From positions 1 to 7,901 of the forward strand of contig DAOWDW010000103.1 in the NCBI GenBank assembly GCA_030638845.1: 7,901 nt of DNA, read 5' to 3'. The stretch comes from Candidatus Peregrinibacteria bacterium. Lineage in GTDB: Bacteria > Patescibacteriota > Gracilibacteria > Peribacterales > Peribacteraceae. Below are positions 1 to 6,140 of the stretch, one piece after another. The position numbers and the translations under genes were made by a program. The notes under the pieces are model-generated. The model made no database searches, had not been told where the DNA came from, and saw nothing but the letters and a program-made list of their open reading frames with translations. How positions within the stretch are numbered: position 1 is the stretch's first letter; the number at the start of each line of letters is the position of its first letter.

Positions 1-1
1 G

Positions 2-169
2 ACTACCGAGAAAACGCCATTTGCCATAGGTAAAGCGGAAGTTTTTAAAGAAGGGACAGATGTTGCTATTGTTGTCTGTGGCATACTTGTTTACCAAGCA
101 CTGTTGGCAGCAAAAGAGTTGGAGAGCAAGAAGCCAAATTTAAGAGCGACTTCCAAGTTGGTGATTTAG
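2..169 (+). pseudogene. transketolase C-terminal domain fragment, fused out of frame to nusG
   Basis: The frame beginning at base 2 reads TPFAIGKAEVFKEGTDVAIV followed by VCGILVYQALLAAKELE. This is the characteristic start of the transketolase C-terminal domain (PF02780-type; families usually read PFEIGKAEVL, then a GxMVYEAL-like helix). Transketolase transfers two-carbon ketol units in the pentose phosphate pathway and acts in the cytoplasm. The gene enters from outside the window. Homology stops at about base 125, and the remaining codons to the TAG at 167-169 are the nusG sequence read in the wrong frame. The rest of the domain is therefore missing and the piece cannot be the normal end of the gene. 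A deletion fusion, decayed gene or assembly join would each explain it. The family call is fairly secure; the gene symbol is withheld because only about 40 residues are visible. Confidence 0.72.
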
Positions 170-315
170 TAGTTATTATAGATGGACCATTTAAAAATTA
201 TGAAGGTAGCGTAGAAAGTGTAGATGTGAATAAAGGGAAACTAACAGTTATGGTACTTATATTTGATAGAGAAACACCAGTAGAACTAGACTTTACGCAA
301 ACGAAGAAGAAGTAG
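112..315 (+). pseudogene. nusG: NusG C-terminal KOW domain, 5'-truncated
   Basis: Frame 1 reads GEQEAKFKSDFQVGDLVVII, then DGPFKNYEGSVESVDVNKGK and LTVMVLIFDRETPVELDF, ending at TAG 313-315. This is the KOW domain of transcription elongation factor NusG: the FxVGDxVxxxDGPFxxxxGxV start and the IFGRxTPVELxF end are hallmarks. NusG binds RNA polymerase through its N-terminal NGN domain, and the KOW domain contacts ribosomal protein S10 or Rho. The NGN domain (roughly 120 residues) is absent: upstream bases encode transketolase in another frame, and frame 1 meets a stop at 31-33. There is no sign of a start codon or promoter for this piece. Normal bacterial context (secE upstream, rplK downstream) is also absent. 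The stop overlaps the GTG of the following acylphosphatase by one base, which looks like a natural gene joint. Confidence 0.85.
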
Positions 316-506
316 TGTATACTTCATATCAAATTATCATAAACGGCCGCGTACAAGGTGTATTTTTTCGTGCAACAGCAAAAAAAGTTGCTGATGAATT
401 AGAAATATGTGGCTGGGTAAAAAATACTGATGACGGCTGTGTAGAAATTCACGCTAAAGGAGATGAATTAATGTTAACCCCGTGCTTAAGCACGGGGTTA
501 ACATAG
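315..506 (+). pseudogene. acyP: acylphosphatase, 3'-truncated at a palindrome
   Basis: The GTG start at 315 overlaps the nusG stop (taGTG). The product has the acylphosphatase signature GRVQGVFFR (residues 11-19; Arg19 is the phosphate-binding arginine) and GWVKNTDDG (33-41; Asn37 is the catalytic asparagine). The enzyme hydrolyses acyl phosphates in the cytoplasm. Family members are about 90 residues. Here homology ends at GDEL (49-52), and codon 53 is the first base of a perfect 34-bp palindrome, so the last 11 residues are encoded by the palindrome. The C-terminal half of the fold, including its strands, is missing and is not found downstream before murJ. Both catalytic residues are retained, but the ferredoxin-like fold would be incomplete, so I expect no activity. 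Either the insertion or rearrangement is real or the join is an assembly artefact. Confidence 0.85.
471..504. repeat. perfect 34-bp GC-cored palindrome
   Basis: The left arm ATGTTAACCCCGTGCTT is followed immediately by its exact reverse complement with no spacer. The bases just outside (470 A, 505 A) do not pair, so the symmetry is exactly 34 bp. It begins at a codon boundary of acyP and truncates it. The CCCCGTGCTT/AAGCACGGGG core recalls hairpin ends recognised by HUH (Y1) transposases of the IS200/IS605 and RAYT/REP kind, but no transposase is present here, so that link is inference. No U-tract follows on either strand, so it is not a standard terminator. Confidence 0.95.
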
Positions 507-519
507 CTTATTTAAGCCA

Positions 520-559
520 TATTTATACATCAATATATTAATATATTGATGTATAAATA
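520..559. repeat. perfect 40-bp AT-rich palindrome
   Basis: The left arm TATTTATACATCAATATATT (520-539) is followed directly by its exact reverse complement (540-559). The flanks (519 A, 560 A) break the symmetry. It lies 15 bp after the 34-bp palindrome. It could extrude as a cruciform, act as an operator for a dimeric protein, or be a mobile-element end. The flanking intergenic stretch 560-660 shows nothing recognisable. Confidence 0.95.
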
Positions 560-662
560 ATTTGATCAAGAGCTATCTAACTAGCAACGATGAATTGTAC
601 ATAATCTCAACGCGGGAAAACATCCCACTCCCAATTGTAACTATATATTTTAAATACCGGAA

Positions 663-679
663 GCAGCATGCTTTGCTGC
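663..679. terminator. small hairpin 3' of murJ, possible terminator
   Basis: GCAGCA (663-668) pairs with TGCTGC (674-679) around a 5-nt loop. In murJ orientation it lies about 15 bases after the TAA stop. It is followed by CTTCCGGTATTTA rather than a clean U-run, so the terminator reading is weak. Confidence 0.35.
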
Positions 680-693
680 GTCAAATATTGTTT

Positions 694-2025
694 TTATTGA
701 ATCATCCTTCTTTTTATCTGAATAGGAAGTAGCACAACTAAACCAAGCATCTGAACGACCTGCCCAGCAGTAAATCCTATTGCAAGTGCATAAACTCCAA
801 TATCTGGAGCAAATATAAATGCAATTAATATAGCTACAGAGCCATTAACTACACTTAAAGCTGCAGGCCACGCAGTTTGCTTAAGAGAATAGAATGATCT
901 TAATAAAAGATGATTTACACTCTCGAATGGAATGCTAATAGCATAGAAAAGCAAACAAACACTAAATACAGGTAACACATGCGTTAAAGAAACAAGCCTT
1001 GCTGCTATGGGAGATGAAAGAGACAATATTATGGCACCAGGAATGGTAAGAATAAGAACTAAAGTAATCCCCTTTTTAACATATATAACAAATCTCTTTC
1101 TTTCAGATTTTGAAGCTGCCTGACTTAGTAAAGAAAATGCAGACTGTGCAAGCGCAACACCTGCAACACCTATAACTACTGACTGAAAATTTCTTGCATA
1201 TGCATTTATGGTAACAGATCCAATTTCTAATCCAGATGCAATACGATCAAAAAGAAGAAGCTCTGCCTGAAGAGTACCAAGTGCTATTACTCTTGGGAGC
1301 ATAAGCCAAAACATTTCAGATAAATCTGAATGCCAAAACAATAATTTTGGACGATATCCCACTCGAATTACTGCAAAAAAGCGAAGTAAAACATAAAAAA
1401 CAGAACCAAGGAGAGTACCGAATATGGGTCCAAAAGCACCAAATGAAGGCGTTAAGAACAAAGTCCCAAATATAGTCCCAAGTGTATAAATAAATGGAGT
1501 TAATCCATAAATCCAATATCTTTGAGAAGTAATTAAGTACTGACCAAAAGCATTTCCAAATACGAATAGAAAATTAGTAAATAAAGCTATTCGACCAAAA
1601 GAGATATACATAGAAAACATTTCTCCTTCAAACTGTGTAAATAGAGGAGCTAATAAAGGAAAAAATATTGCAGATAGTAGAGCTACAAACCCAAACCCAA
1701 TGGAAAATACAGTCAATACGCTACTTAACAAATCAGACATCTTCTCTTTATTATCATTCGCCTTATAAGATGCAAGCAAAGGTACCAATGCTACAGAAAA
1801 CCCTGCCATTATCATCATTTGAAATAATAAATCGCTAGGACGAAAAGCTGCAATATATACATCTACTACTCCAAGTTCTGGGAAAGTAGAAGAAAGAAAT
1901 CTGTCCCTAAATAGTCCTGCAATGGAAGCAGAAATTTGACACACTGCAAGTGTAGTAGCCCCTCCAAGTATTCTTTGTTGGCCGAAAGATGAAAATAGAT
2001 CTTTAGATCTCATAGTAACGTACAC
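694..2025 (-). CDS. murJ: lipid II flippase MurJ (MviN family)
   Basis: The 443-residue product is almost wholly hydrophobic, with about a dozen membrane segments spread from residue 19 to the end. MurJ (MOP superfamily) flips lipid II across the inner membrane for peptidoglycan synthesis. The N-terminal portion fits the family well: ILGGATTLAVCQISASIAGL, then the charged FRDRFLSSTF, then AFRPSDLLFQMMIMAGFSVA ending LVPLLASYK. The last block parallels AFKLPNLL...GAFSQAFVPILAEYK of E. coli MurJ, and the arginines correspond to residues in the central cationic cavity. At 443 residues it is shorter than the usual roughly 510, so one or two C-terminal helices may be missing. The start could be GTG at 2025 (MYVTMRSKD) or ATG at 2013 (MRSKD). 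Neither has a Shine-Dalgarno sequence. The GTG has a weak TAGTAT hexamer exactly 23 nt upstream, the spacing seen at neighbouring genes. It stops at TAA and has no same-strand partner in view. Confidence 0.93.
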   Translation of the reverse strand: MYVTMRSKDLFSSFGQQRILGGATTLAVCQISASIAGLFRDRFLSSTFPELGVVDVYIAAFRPSDLLFQMMIMAGFSVALVPLLASYKANDNKEKMSDLLSSVLTVFSIGFGFVALLSAIFFPLLAPLFTQFEGEMFSMYISFGRIALFTNFLFVFGNAFGQYLITSQRYWIYGLTPFIYTLGTIFGTLFLTPSFGAFGPIFGTLLGSVFYVLLRFFAVIRVGYRPKLLFWHSDLSEMFWLMLPRVIALGTLQAELLLFDRIASGLEIGSVTINAYARNFQSVVIGVAGVALAQSAFSLLSQAASKSERKRFVIYVKKGITLVLILTIPGAIILSLSSPIAARLVSLTHVLPVFSVCLLFYAISIPFESVNHLLLRSFYSLKQTAWPAALSVVNGSVAILIAFIFAPDIGVYALAIGFTAGQVVQMLGLVVLLPIQIKRRMIQ

Positions 2026-2026
2026 A

Positions 2027-2047
2027 TTTTAGGGATATTCCCTAAAA
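2027..2047. promoter_or_regulatory. dyad (9-bp arms) in the murJ leader
   Basis: TTTTAGGGA (2027-2035) and TCCCTAAAA (2039-2047) are exact inverted repeats around a 3-base centre. The dyad starts two bases upstream of the murJ GTG at 2025 and would lie in the 5' leader. It may be an operator for a dimeric regulator or an RNA hairpin sequestering the start. There is no U-tract beyond three to five bases, so termination is unlikely. Confidence 0.55.
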
Positions 2048-2113
2048 AATACTATTTTGATTAGGTGAAATAAACCAGTTTTTACTAGAAAAGTAATATT
2101 ATTAAGACAACAA

Positions 2114-2119
2114 TATTAT
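2114..2119 (+). promoter_or_regulatory. -10-like hexamer for the structured RNA
   Basis: TATTAT matches five of six bases of the sigma-70 -10 consensus and would place a transcription start near 2126, just where the structured segment begins (AATAGGCAGC). No good -35 element is visible at 16-18 bp, so this is tentative. Confidence 0.35.
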
Positions 2120-2124
2120 AAGAA

Positions 2125-2176
2125 ATAGGCAGCAGCCTATGGAGGTCGGATGATGGCCGACCGTTAATCCATAGGC
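2125..2176 (+). promoter_or_regulatory. mutually exclusive hairpins (switch-like 5' domain of the RNA)
   Basis: GCCTAT (2135-2140) can pair with upstream ATAGGC (2125-2130) in a hairpin with a 4-base loop. Alternatively, extended as GCCTATGG (2135-2142), it can pair with downstream CCATAGGC (2169-2176). The second form encloses the hairpin GGTCGG/CCGACC (2144-2149/2157-2162). ATAGGCAGC occurs twice (2125-2133 and 2171-2179), giving two competing partners for one strand. This is the architecture of an RNA switch or of a duplicated segment; the ligand, if any, is unknown. Confidence 0.5.
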
Positions 2177-2309
2177 AGCTAAAGAGGAGCGTTTGAGCTA
2201 TTAGTAGCTCTAAGAACTCAATGTGTACGGCAATCTATGCCAGCGGAAACATATAGGCCGCTACCGTACCAATGATCCAAAAAATCTGGATCTGGAAAAC
2301 ATTGAGCTC

Positions 2310-2327
2310 CGCTCCTCTTTTTTTAGA
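2310..2327 (+). terminator. intrinsic terminator closing the structured RNA
   Basis: The 3' strand of the 11-bp P1 helix (CGCTCCTCTTT, 2310-2320) continues as TTTT to 2324, giving a run of seven Ts. The partner strand lies about 120 nt upstream (2181-2191), so this is a large-loop terminator containing folded helices. It would end the RNA before the purL promoter region. Confidence 0.5.
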
Positions 2328-2339
2328 AAATTTTTTTCA

Positions 2340-2345
2340 TATACT
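2340..2345 (+). promoter_or_regulatory. -10-like element for the purL transcript
   Basis: TATACT lies exactly 23 nt before ATG 2369. The same spacing is found at 4919-4924/4948 and 6239-6244/6268. The intervening leader starts pyrimidine-rich and has no Shine-Dalgarno sequence. No convincing -35 is seen; the T-tract of the upstream terminator occupies that place. Confidence 0.45.
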
Positions 2346-2368
2346 CCTCTTTCGTGCATACTAGTTGC

Positions 2369-2455
2369 ATGACTCCTCAAGAGGAAAAAAATACAACACC
2401 TGCAAATACACTACCTATAATTTCATCATCGGATGATGAAATTAAAAACCTATAA
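2369..2455 (+). CDS. 28-codon leader ORF or frameshifted N-terminus of PurL
   Basis: ATG 2369 opens a 28-residue frame (begins MTPQEEKNTTPA, ends SSSDDEIKNL) that stops at TAA 2453-2455. It is hydrophilic and resembles no known protein; it is far too short to be PurS. Two observations argue it is real. Its ATG has the same 23-nt distance from a -10-like hexamer as the two downstream genes. It also ends exactly where PurL homology begins in the frame one base back. It may be the true N-terminus of PurL, displaced by a -1 shift or a one-base indel near 2450-2455, or a leader peptide translationally coupled to purL through the overlap ATAA (2452-2455). The hairpin 2418-2444 lies inside it. Confidence 0.45.
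   Translation: MTPQEEKNTTPANTLPIISSSDDEIKNL
2418..2444. repeat. 27-nt near-perfect palindrome at the purL entry
   Basis: TAATTTCATCATC (2418-2430) and GATGATGAAATTA (2432-2444) are exact inverted repeats around a single G. It sits 7 bases before the frame discontinuity at 2452. As RNA it would form a hairpin with a minimal loop inside the 28-codon ORF. It could affect frameshifting or initiation, or it may have provoked a sequencing or assembly indel. Confidence 0.85.
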
Positions 2456-4857
2456 CAGCGCACAGCATAAGCTTAACTGTAGAAGAAATTAAAAAAATAG
2501 CAGATATGTTAGGAAGAGACCCAACTATTACAGAAGCTGTAATTTGGGGAATACAAGGAAGTGAGCACTGTAGCTATAAATCTAGCAAAAGATTACTTAG
2601 CCAGTTTCCTACAACTGGAAAACATATTATTTTAGGACCAGTAGAAGACAGTGGAATTGTTGCAATAACAGATGAACCAAAAGGTAAAAGGTGGGGATTT
2701 GTAATAACTCATGAATCTCATAATCATCCATCTCAAATAGTTCCTTACGAAGGTGCAGCTACAGGAGTAGGAGGAACAGTAAGAGATGTTGTGTGTATGG
2801 GTGCAAGAGTAATTGGATGCATGGATATGCTAAGACTTGGAGATTTGAAAACTGATGAAAGTAAAGTAATAGCTAAAGAAGTTGTACGAGGAATAGCAGG
2901 GTACGGAAATCCTTTAGGAGTGCCAAATTTAGGTGGAGATACAGTATTTGATAGCACTTATAACAGTAACTGTTTAGTAAATGCTATCGCTCTTGGAATA
3001 GTAAGAGAAGATGAAATTATTCATAGTTACGTTCCAGATGAAGCAGCTAAGGAAGGTTACGATATTATTTTGGTTGGAAAGCCAACAGATAAAAGTGGAT
3101 TTGGCGGAGCGTCTTTTGCAAGTGCGTCTATGGAAGAAGATAAGAAAGAAAAAAACAGCGGAGCCGTACAAGAACCAAATCCATTCCTAGAGAGACATCT
3201 TCTAGCATCATGCTATTCACTTTTCGATTGGTTAGCCAAAGAAGGCAAGCTAAATAAAGTTAGCTGTAAAGATTTAGGAGCAGGAGGAGTTGTTTGTGCA
3301 AGTGTAGAACAGGTTTCAGATAAAGGATTTGGAGCAGATATAAATTTAGATAATGTTCATATAGCTTTATATAATCTTAAAACAGAAGTAATTGCATGCG
3401 CAGAAACTCAAGAAAGACTTTGCTTTACATGTCACCCCACTCTAACAAAACATATAATTAAACATTTTAACGAAGATTGGGATCTTCCAAGTGTTGCCGA
3501 AAATGCTCGCGCAAGCGTAATTGGAAAAGTAACAGATACTGGAATATATAGAGTATCTCATAAAGAAGAAATAGTATGTGAAGCAAGTGCTAAAGACTTA
3601 ACATGTGGATTAACTGTAAACAGACCAATGAAACCAAAAGAAATTAAGGTAAGCGAGCCAAATATTACTGAAAACTCAGAAACTGATATTGAAATAGATG
3701 GATCTAAATTCAGTATTACTGATTTGTTTAAAGAAATGATTGCAAGTCCAAATGTTGCAAGTAAAGAACCAATTTTTAAACACTATGACAAAAATGTTAT
3801 AGGAAACACTATTATAGAAGCAGGAGAAGCAGATGCATGTGTAATAGCACCACTACAAGATTTACAAAGCTACGTACACGAAGGAGAACATCCAGGATGG
3901 GAAATTTCTGATGAAGACGCTTGGCGTGGTGTATCTGTAGCCGCAGATGGAAATAATAGATATGGAAAAATCTCTCCTTATTGGCAAGGGGTAAATGCAA
4001 CTGTAGAAGCAATGAGAAATACAGCAGCAGTTGGTGCAATACCACGTGCACTTACAGATTGTTTAAATTATGGAAATCCAGAAAGAGCAGAGCAACTATG
4101 GGAACTAGCCGAAGGAACAAGAGGAATTGCAGAAACAGCATCTGAAATAAAATTTAATGGAGAAATTGCTGCAATTATTTCTGGGAATGTAAGCCTTTAT
4201 AACGGTAAACCAGACGGATCCTCTATAGATCCAACTGCAATAGTTAGTTGTGTAGGAATAATAACTGACGCCAGAAAAGCAATTACCATGCAACTTAAAG
4301 AGGTAGATTCATATATTTATTTAGTCGGGGAGAGAAAAGACGAATGCGGAGGCTCTTGTCTTTATAATATTTTAGAAAAATTATGTGGAGTAAAATCAGA
4401 TAAATATATTGGTAAAAATATTCCACAACCAAATTTTAAAGAAGTAGGCCAAGAAATAGAGTTTGTTACTAAGGCTATAGACAATAATTTAGTCCTATCT
4501 AGTCATGATATTAGCAATGGAGGTCTTATGCTTGCACTTTTTGAAACTATGCTTTCTCAAAGAAAGCAAAATAATAATATTGGAGTAGAAATAGACATAA
4601 GCAAATTACAAAACTCACTTCCAGCATGGAAAAATCTATTTTCCGAAACTGGAGGATTTATACTTGAAGTATCAAAAAATAATCAGCAACTAGTTGAAGA
4701 CTTAGCAAATAAGTTAAATTTAAGAATAACTTGTATAGGAAAAACTACAGAAAACCCTATATTATCCATTAATAATGGATCTATTAAGCTTTTCAATGAA
4801 GGATTCAGCACATTAGAAGAAATTTGGAAAACAGGGGTAATAAATGCATGGAAATAG
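2446..4857 (+). CDS. purL: phosphoribosylformylglycinamidine synthase, large subunit PurL
   Basis: PurL converts FGAR, glutamine-derived ammonia and ATP to FGAM, step four of de novo purine synthesis, normally with PurQ (glutaminase) and PurS. Counting from ATG 2506 (783 residues), visible hallmarks are GSEHCSYKSSK (18-28), ESHNHPS (70-76), GAATGVGGTVRD (83-94), GYGNPLGVPNLGGD (132-145), SGFGGASFAS (197-206) and CKDLGAGGV (254-262). A second AIRS-type half follows, including NYGNPE and SSHDISNGGL. The C-terminus is complete and ends TGG AAA TAG. The usual WSEHC is GSEHC here. Coordinates start at the first codon after the in-frame TAA at 2443, because codons upstream of ATG 2506 (SLTVEEIKKIADMLG) align with the region before LGRxP in other PurLs. 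No ATG, GTG or TTG lies between 2446 and 2506, so the start is unresolved: ATA 2452, or a frameshift from ORF 2369. No purQ or purS is adjacent. Confidence 0.93.
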   Translation, partial: KPITAHSISLTVEEIKKIADMLGRDPTITEAVIWGIQGSEHCSYKSSKRLLSQFPTTGKHIILGPVEDSGIVAITDEPKGKRWGFVITHESHNHPSQIVPYEGAATGVGGTVRDVVCMGARVIGCMDMLRLGDLKTDESKVIAKEVVRGIAGYGNPLGVPNLGGDTVFDSTYNSNCLVNAIALGIVREDEIIHSYVPDEAAKEGYDIILVGKPTDKSGFGGASFASASMEEDKKEKNSGAVQEPNPFLERHLLASCYSLFDWLAKEGKLNKVSCKDLGAGGVVCASVEQVSDKGFGADINLDNVHIALYNLKTEVIACAETQERLCFTCHPTLTKHIIKHFNEDWDLPSVAENARASVIGKVTDTGIYRVSHKEEIVCEASAKDLTCGLTVNRPMKPKEIKVSEPNITENSETDIEIDGSKFSITDLFKEMIASPNVASKEPIFKHYDKNVIGNTIIEAGEADACVIAPLQDLQSYVHEGEHPGWEISDEDAWRGVSVAADGNNRYGKISPYWQGVNATVEAMRNTAAVGAIPRALTDCLNYGNPERAEQLWELAEGTRGIAETASEIKFNGEIAAIISGNVSLYNGKPDGSSIDPTAIVSCVGIITDARKAITMQLKEVDSYIYLVGERKDECGGSCLYNILEKLCGVKSDKYIGKNIPQPNFKEVGQEIEFVTKAIDNNLVLSSHDISNGGLMLALFETMLSQRKQNNNIGVEIDISKLQNSLPAWKNLFSETGGFILEVSKNNQQLVEDLANKLNLRITCIGKTTENPILSINNGSIKLFNEGFSTLEEIWKTGVINAWK

Positions 4858-4895
4858 ATAGTTTTTGGCTAATTTAAACTAAAACCAATAGATTG

Positions 4896-4924
4896 TTGAC
4901 ATCTATGTATATTCCTGCTTTAAT
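4896..4924 (+). promoter_or_regulatory. sigma-70-type promoter of the LPXTG surface protein gene
   Basis: A perfect -35 TTGACA (4896-4901), 17-bp spacer and TTTAAT (4919-4924, five of six matches to TATAAT) form the best promoter in the window. The predicted start near 4931 leaves a leader of about 17 nt that is pyrimidine-rich (CTTTTTCCACTTTTCAA) with no Shine-Dalgarno sequence. It lies within the 90-bp purL-to-surface-gene gap; no clear terminator for purL is seen there. Confidence 0.75.
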
Positions 4925-4947
4925 ATTCTCCTTTTTCCACTTTTCAA

Positions 4948-6132
4948 ATGAAAATTTCAAAAATTAGCCAATTAGCACTTATTGTCGTAGCAACTCCATT
5001 TGTAATGGGATACTCCCAAGAAGCACATGCAGCAAGTGTTACTGTTACTCAACAAAGTGAAATTAATTTATATGGAGAATGGAAATTAAATACTCCAAAT
5101 AAAATAGCATCTGGAGAAAAAAGAACTCAAACTGTAAATAATACAAGTTTAGGAAACTACAAAATAAATGTAGAACCTCCTTATAATGCTTCAATTACAC
5201 GTATTCGTTTTGAGGTTAATGGAAAAGAAATTAAAACTGTAACTGGAAAAAATGCAGTTTTTCAAATTAATGAAAATGTAGATTTACAAATACTAATTAG
5301 TTATGAATACGATGGAGAAATAACAATAAGTGGAAACCCTTCTGGAAATACATTTGAAATAACTAGTTTACCAGGTATGAGATGGACAGGTATAACTCCA
5401 ACCAAGCTAACCAATATGCCACCAATGGAATATACTATCCATTATGGGCAAGTAGACAATTGCCAATTGCCAGAACCACAAAGAGGAAAAATAAGATTAG
5501 ACATAAAAGAAATTAGATTTGATGGTAAATACATTTGTGGAAACGCAATGAATAAAGAAAATACTAAGAAAGAAGAAAAAACTAATCTCCAAAAAATTAA
5601 TCAAACAGTTCCAACTCCAGAAAGAAGTGAAGTTATAAATGTAAGACTTTGGAATGCATTTCATCAAAAAGAAGGTCTTGCAGGAACAACGGTACTTGTA
5701 ACAATTGGGGTGCGTAATGTTGGAAAAGAAACATTAAGAAACGTATCTATTACAGAAAGTTTTAATGAAGAAAAAGTTAGTATTCCAAAAGCAATACCCA
5801 AAAATGGATATTTAGCTCAAAGAGGTGTAATAGGATGGAATATTCCATCTATATACGCAGGACAAAGCTGGACAACAACAATCCCCGTTACGCTAAATAG
5901 CCAACTTAGTTCAGGTGAACAAGTTAACCTTATTTCACGTGTTTCAGCAGAAAATATACGAGCAACAAGAGGAGAATTACTTACCAAAACAACAAGCATA
6001 GGTATAGCTACTTTGCCAGAAACAGGAGAGGGAGCCGAAAAGATTATATTTATGCTTCTAATTATAGGAGCATCACTTATTCTAGCCTCCGAGACATTCC
6101 GAAGAAAATCTGTAGCATTAAGAGCATTTTAA
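4948..6132 (+). CDS. LPXTG-anchored surface protein with PEGA-like and DUF11-like domains
   Basis: The 394-residue protein begins with a signal peptide (basic KISK, hydrophobic core, AHA-ASV cleavage near residue 28). Residues 30-198 form a module shared with the next gene: a YGEWKL strand, LGNYKINVEPP, then a PEGA-like segment (GEITISGNPSGNTFEIT...GITP...EYTIHYG) and two cysteines (172, 197), the only ones in the protein and perhaps a disulfide. A Lys/Glu-rich linker (202-227) leads to a DUF11-like beta-sandwich (about 228-350; VRNVGKETLRNVSITE, IGWNIPSIYAGQSW). The tail is a canonical sortase signal: LPETGEG (356-362), a hydrophobic helix (365-380), then RRK. Sortase would cleave T-G and attach it to the envelope. 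No sortase gene is in view. The start is set by the signal peptide and the promoter just upstream. The exact function (adhesion, host contact or structure) is not visible. Confidence 0.9.
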   Translation: MKISKISQLALIVVATPFVMGYSQEAHAASVTVTQQSEINLYGEWKLNTPNKIASGEKRTQTVNNTSLGNYKINVEPPYNASITRIRFEVNGKEIKTVTGKNAVFQINENVDLQILISYEYDGEITISGNPSGNTFEITSLPGMRWTGITPTKLTNMPPMEYTIHYGQVDNCQLPEPQRGKIRLDIKEIRFDGKYICGNAMNKENTKKEEKTNLQKINQTVPTPERSEVINVRLWNAFHQKEGLAGTTVLVTIGVRNVGKETLRNVSITESFNEEKVSIPKAIPKNGYLAQRGVIGWNIPSIYAGQSWTTTIPVTLNSQLSSGEQVNLISRVSAENIRATRGELLTKTTSIGIATLPETGEGAEKIIFMLLIIGASLILASETFRRKSVALRAF

Positions 6133-6140
6133 TTAGTTAG

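Larger units (their letters stand above)
2125..2327 (+). ncRNA. candidate structured ncRNA of unknown family upstream of purL
   Basis: I do not recognise a known family, but many exact helices nest consistently. P1 is AAAGAGGAGCG (2181-2191) with CGCTCCTCTTT (2310-2320), 11 bp, running into a 7-8 base T-tract, so its 3' strand also forms a terminator. Inside P1 are hairpin GAGCTA/TAGCTC (2195-2200/2205-2210, TTAG loop) and P3 CTCAATGT/ACATTGAG (2217-2224/2299-2306). P3 encloses GTACGG/CCGTAC (2225-2230/2264-2269), AGCGG/CCGCT (2242-2246/2258-2262) and GATCCA/TGGATC (2274-2279/2287-2292). The 5' part (2125-2176) has alternative hairpins, listed separately. It is richer in G+C than its surroundings and has no coding potential. 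The plus strand is favoured by the U-tract. It may be a stand-alone RNA or a cis-regulatory leader of purL. Motifs of ZTP, purine, ykkC, tmRNA, RNase P and SRP RNA were looked for and not seen. Confidence 0.62.

Noticed and set aside
471..504. Rho-independent terminator of acyP
   Set aside because: The stem has no loop spacer and no U-tract on either strand, and it lies within the coding frame of a truncated gene.
2125..2327. ZTP (pfl), purine or ykkC-type riboswitch for purL
   Set aside because: The gene context invites it, but the conserved CCGCCUGGGCA-type and other core motifs are not present.
2369..2455. PurS encoded upstream of purL
   Set aside because: The ORF is only 28 residues, low-complexity and without the PurS fold pattern.
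2745..4293. Several minus-strand ORFs of 60-80 codons inside purL
   Set aside because: They are antisense to a well-conserved enzyme and have skewed shadow composition; none resembles a protein.
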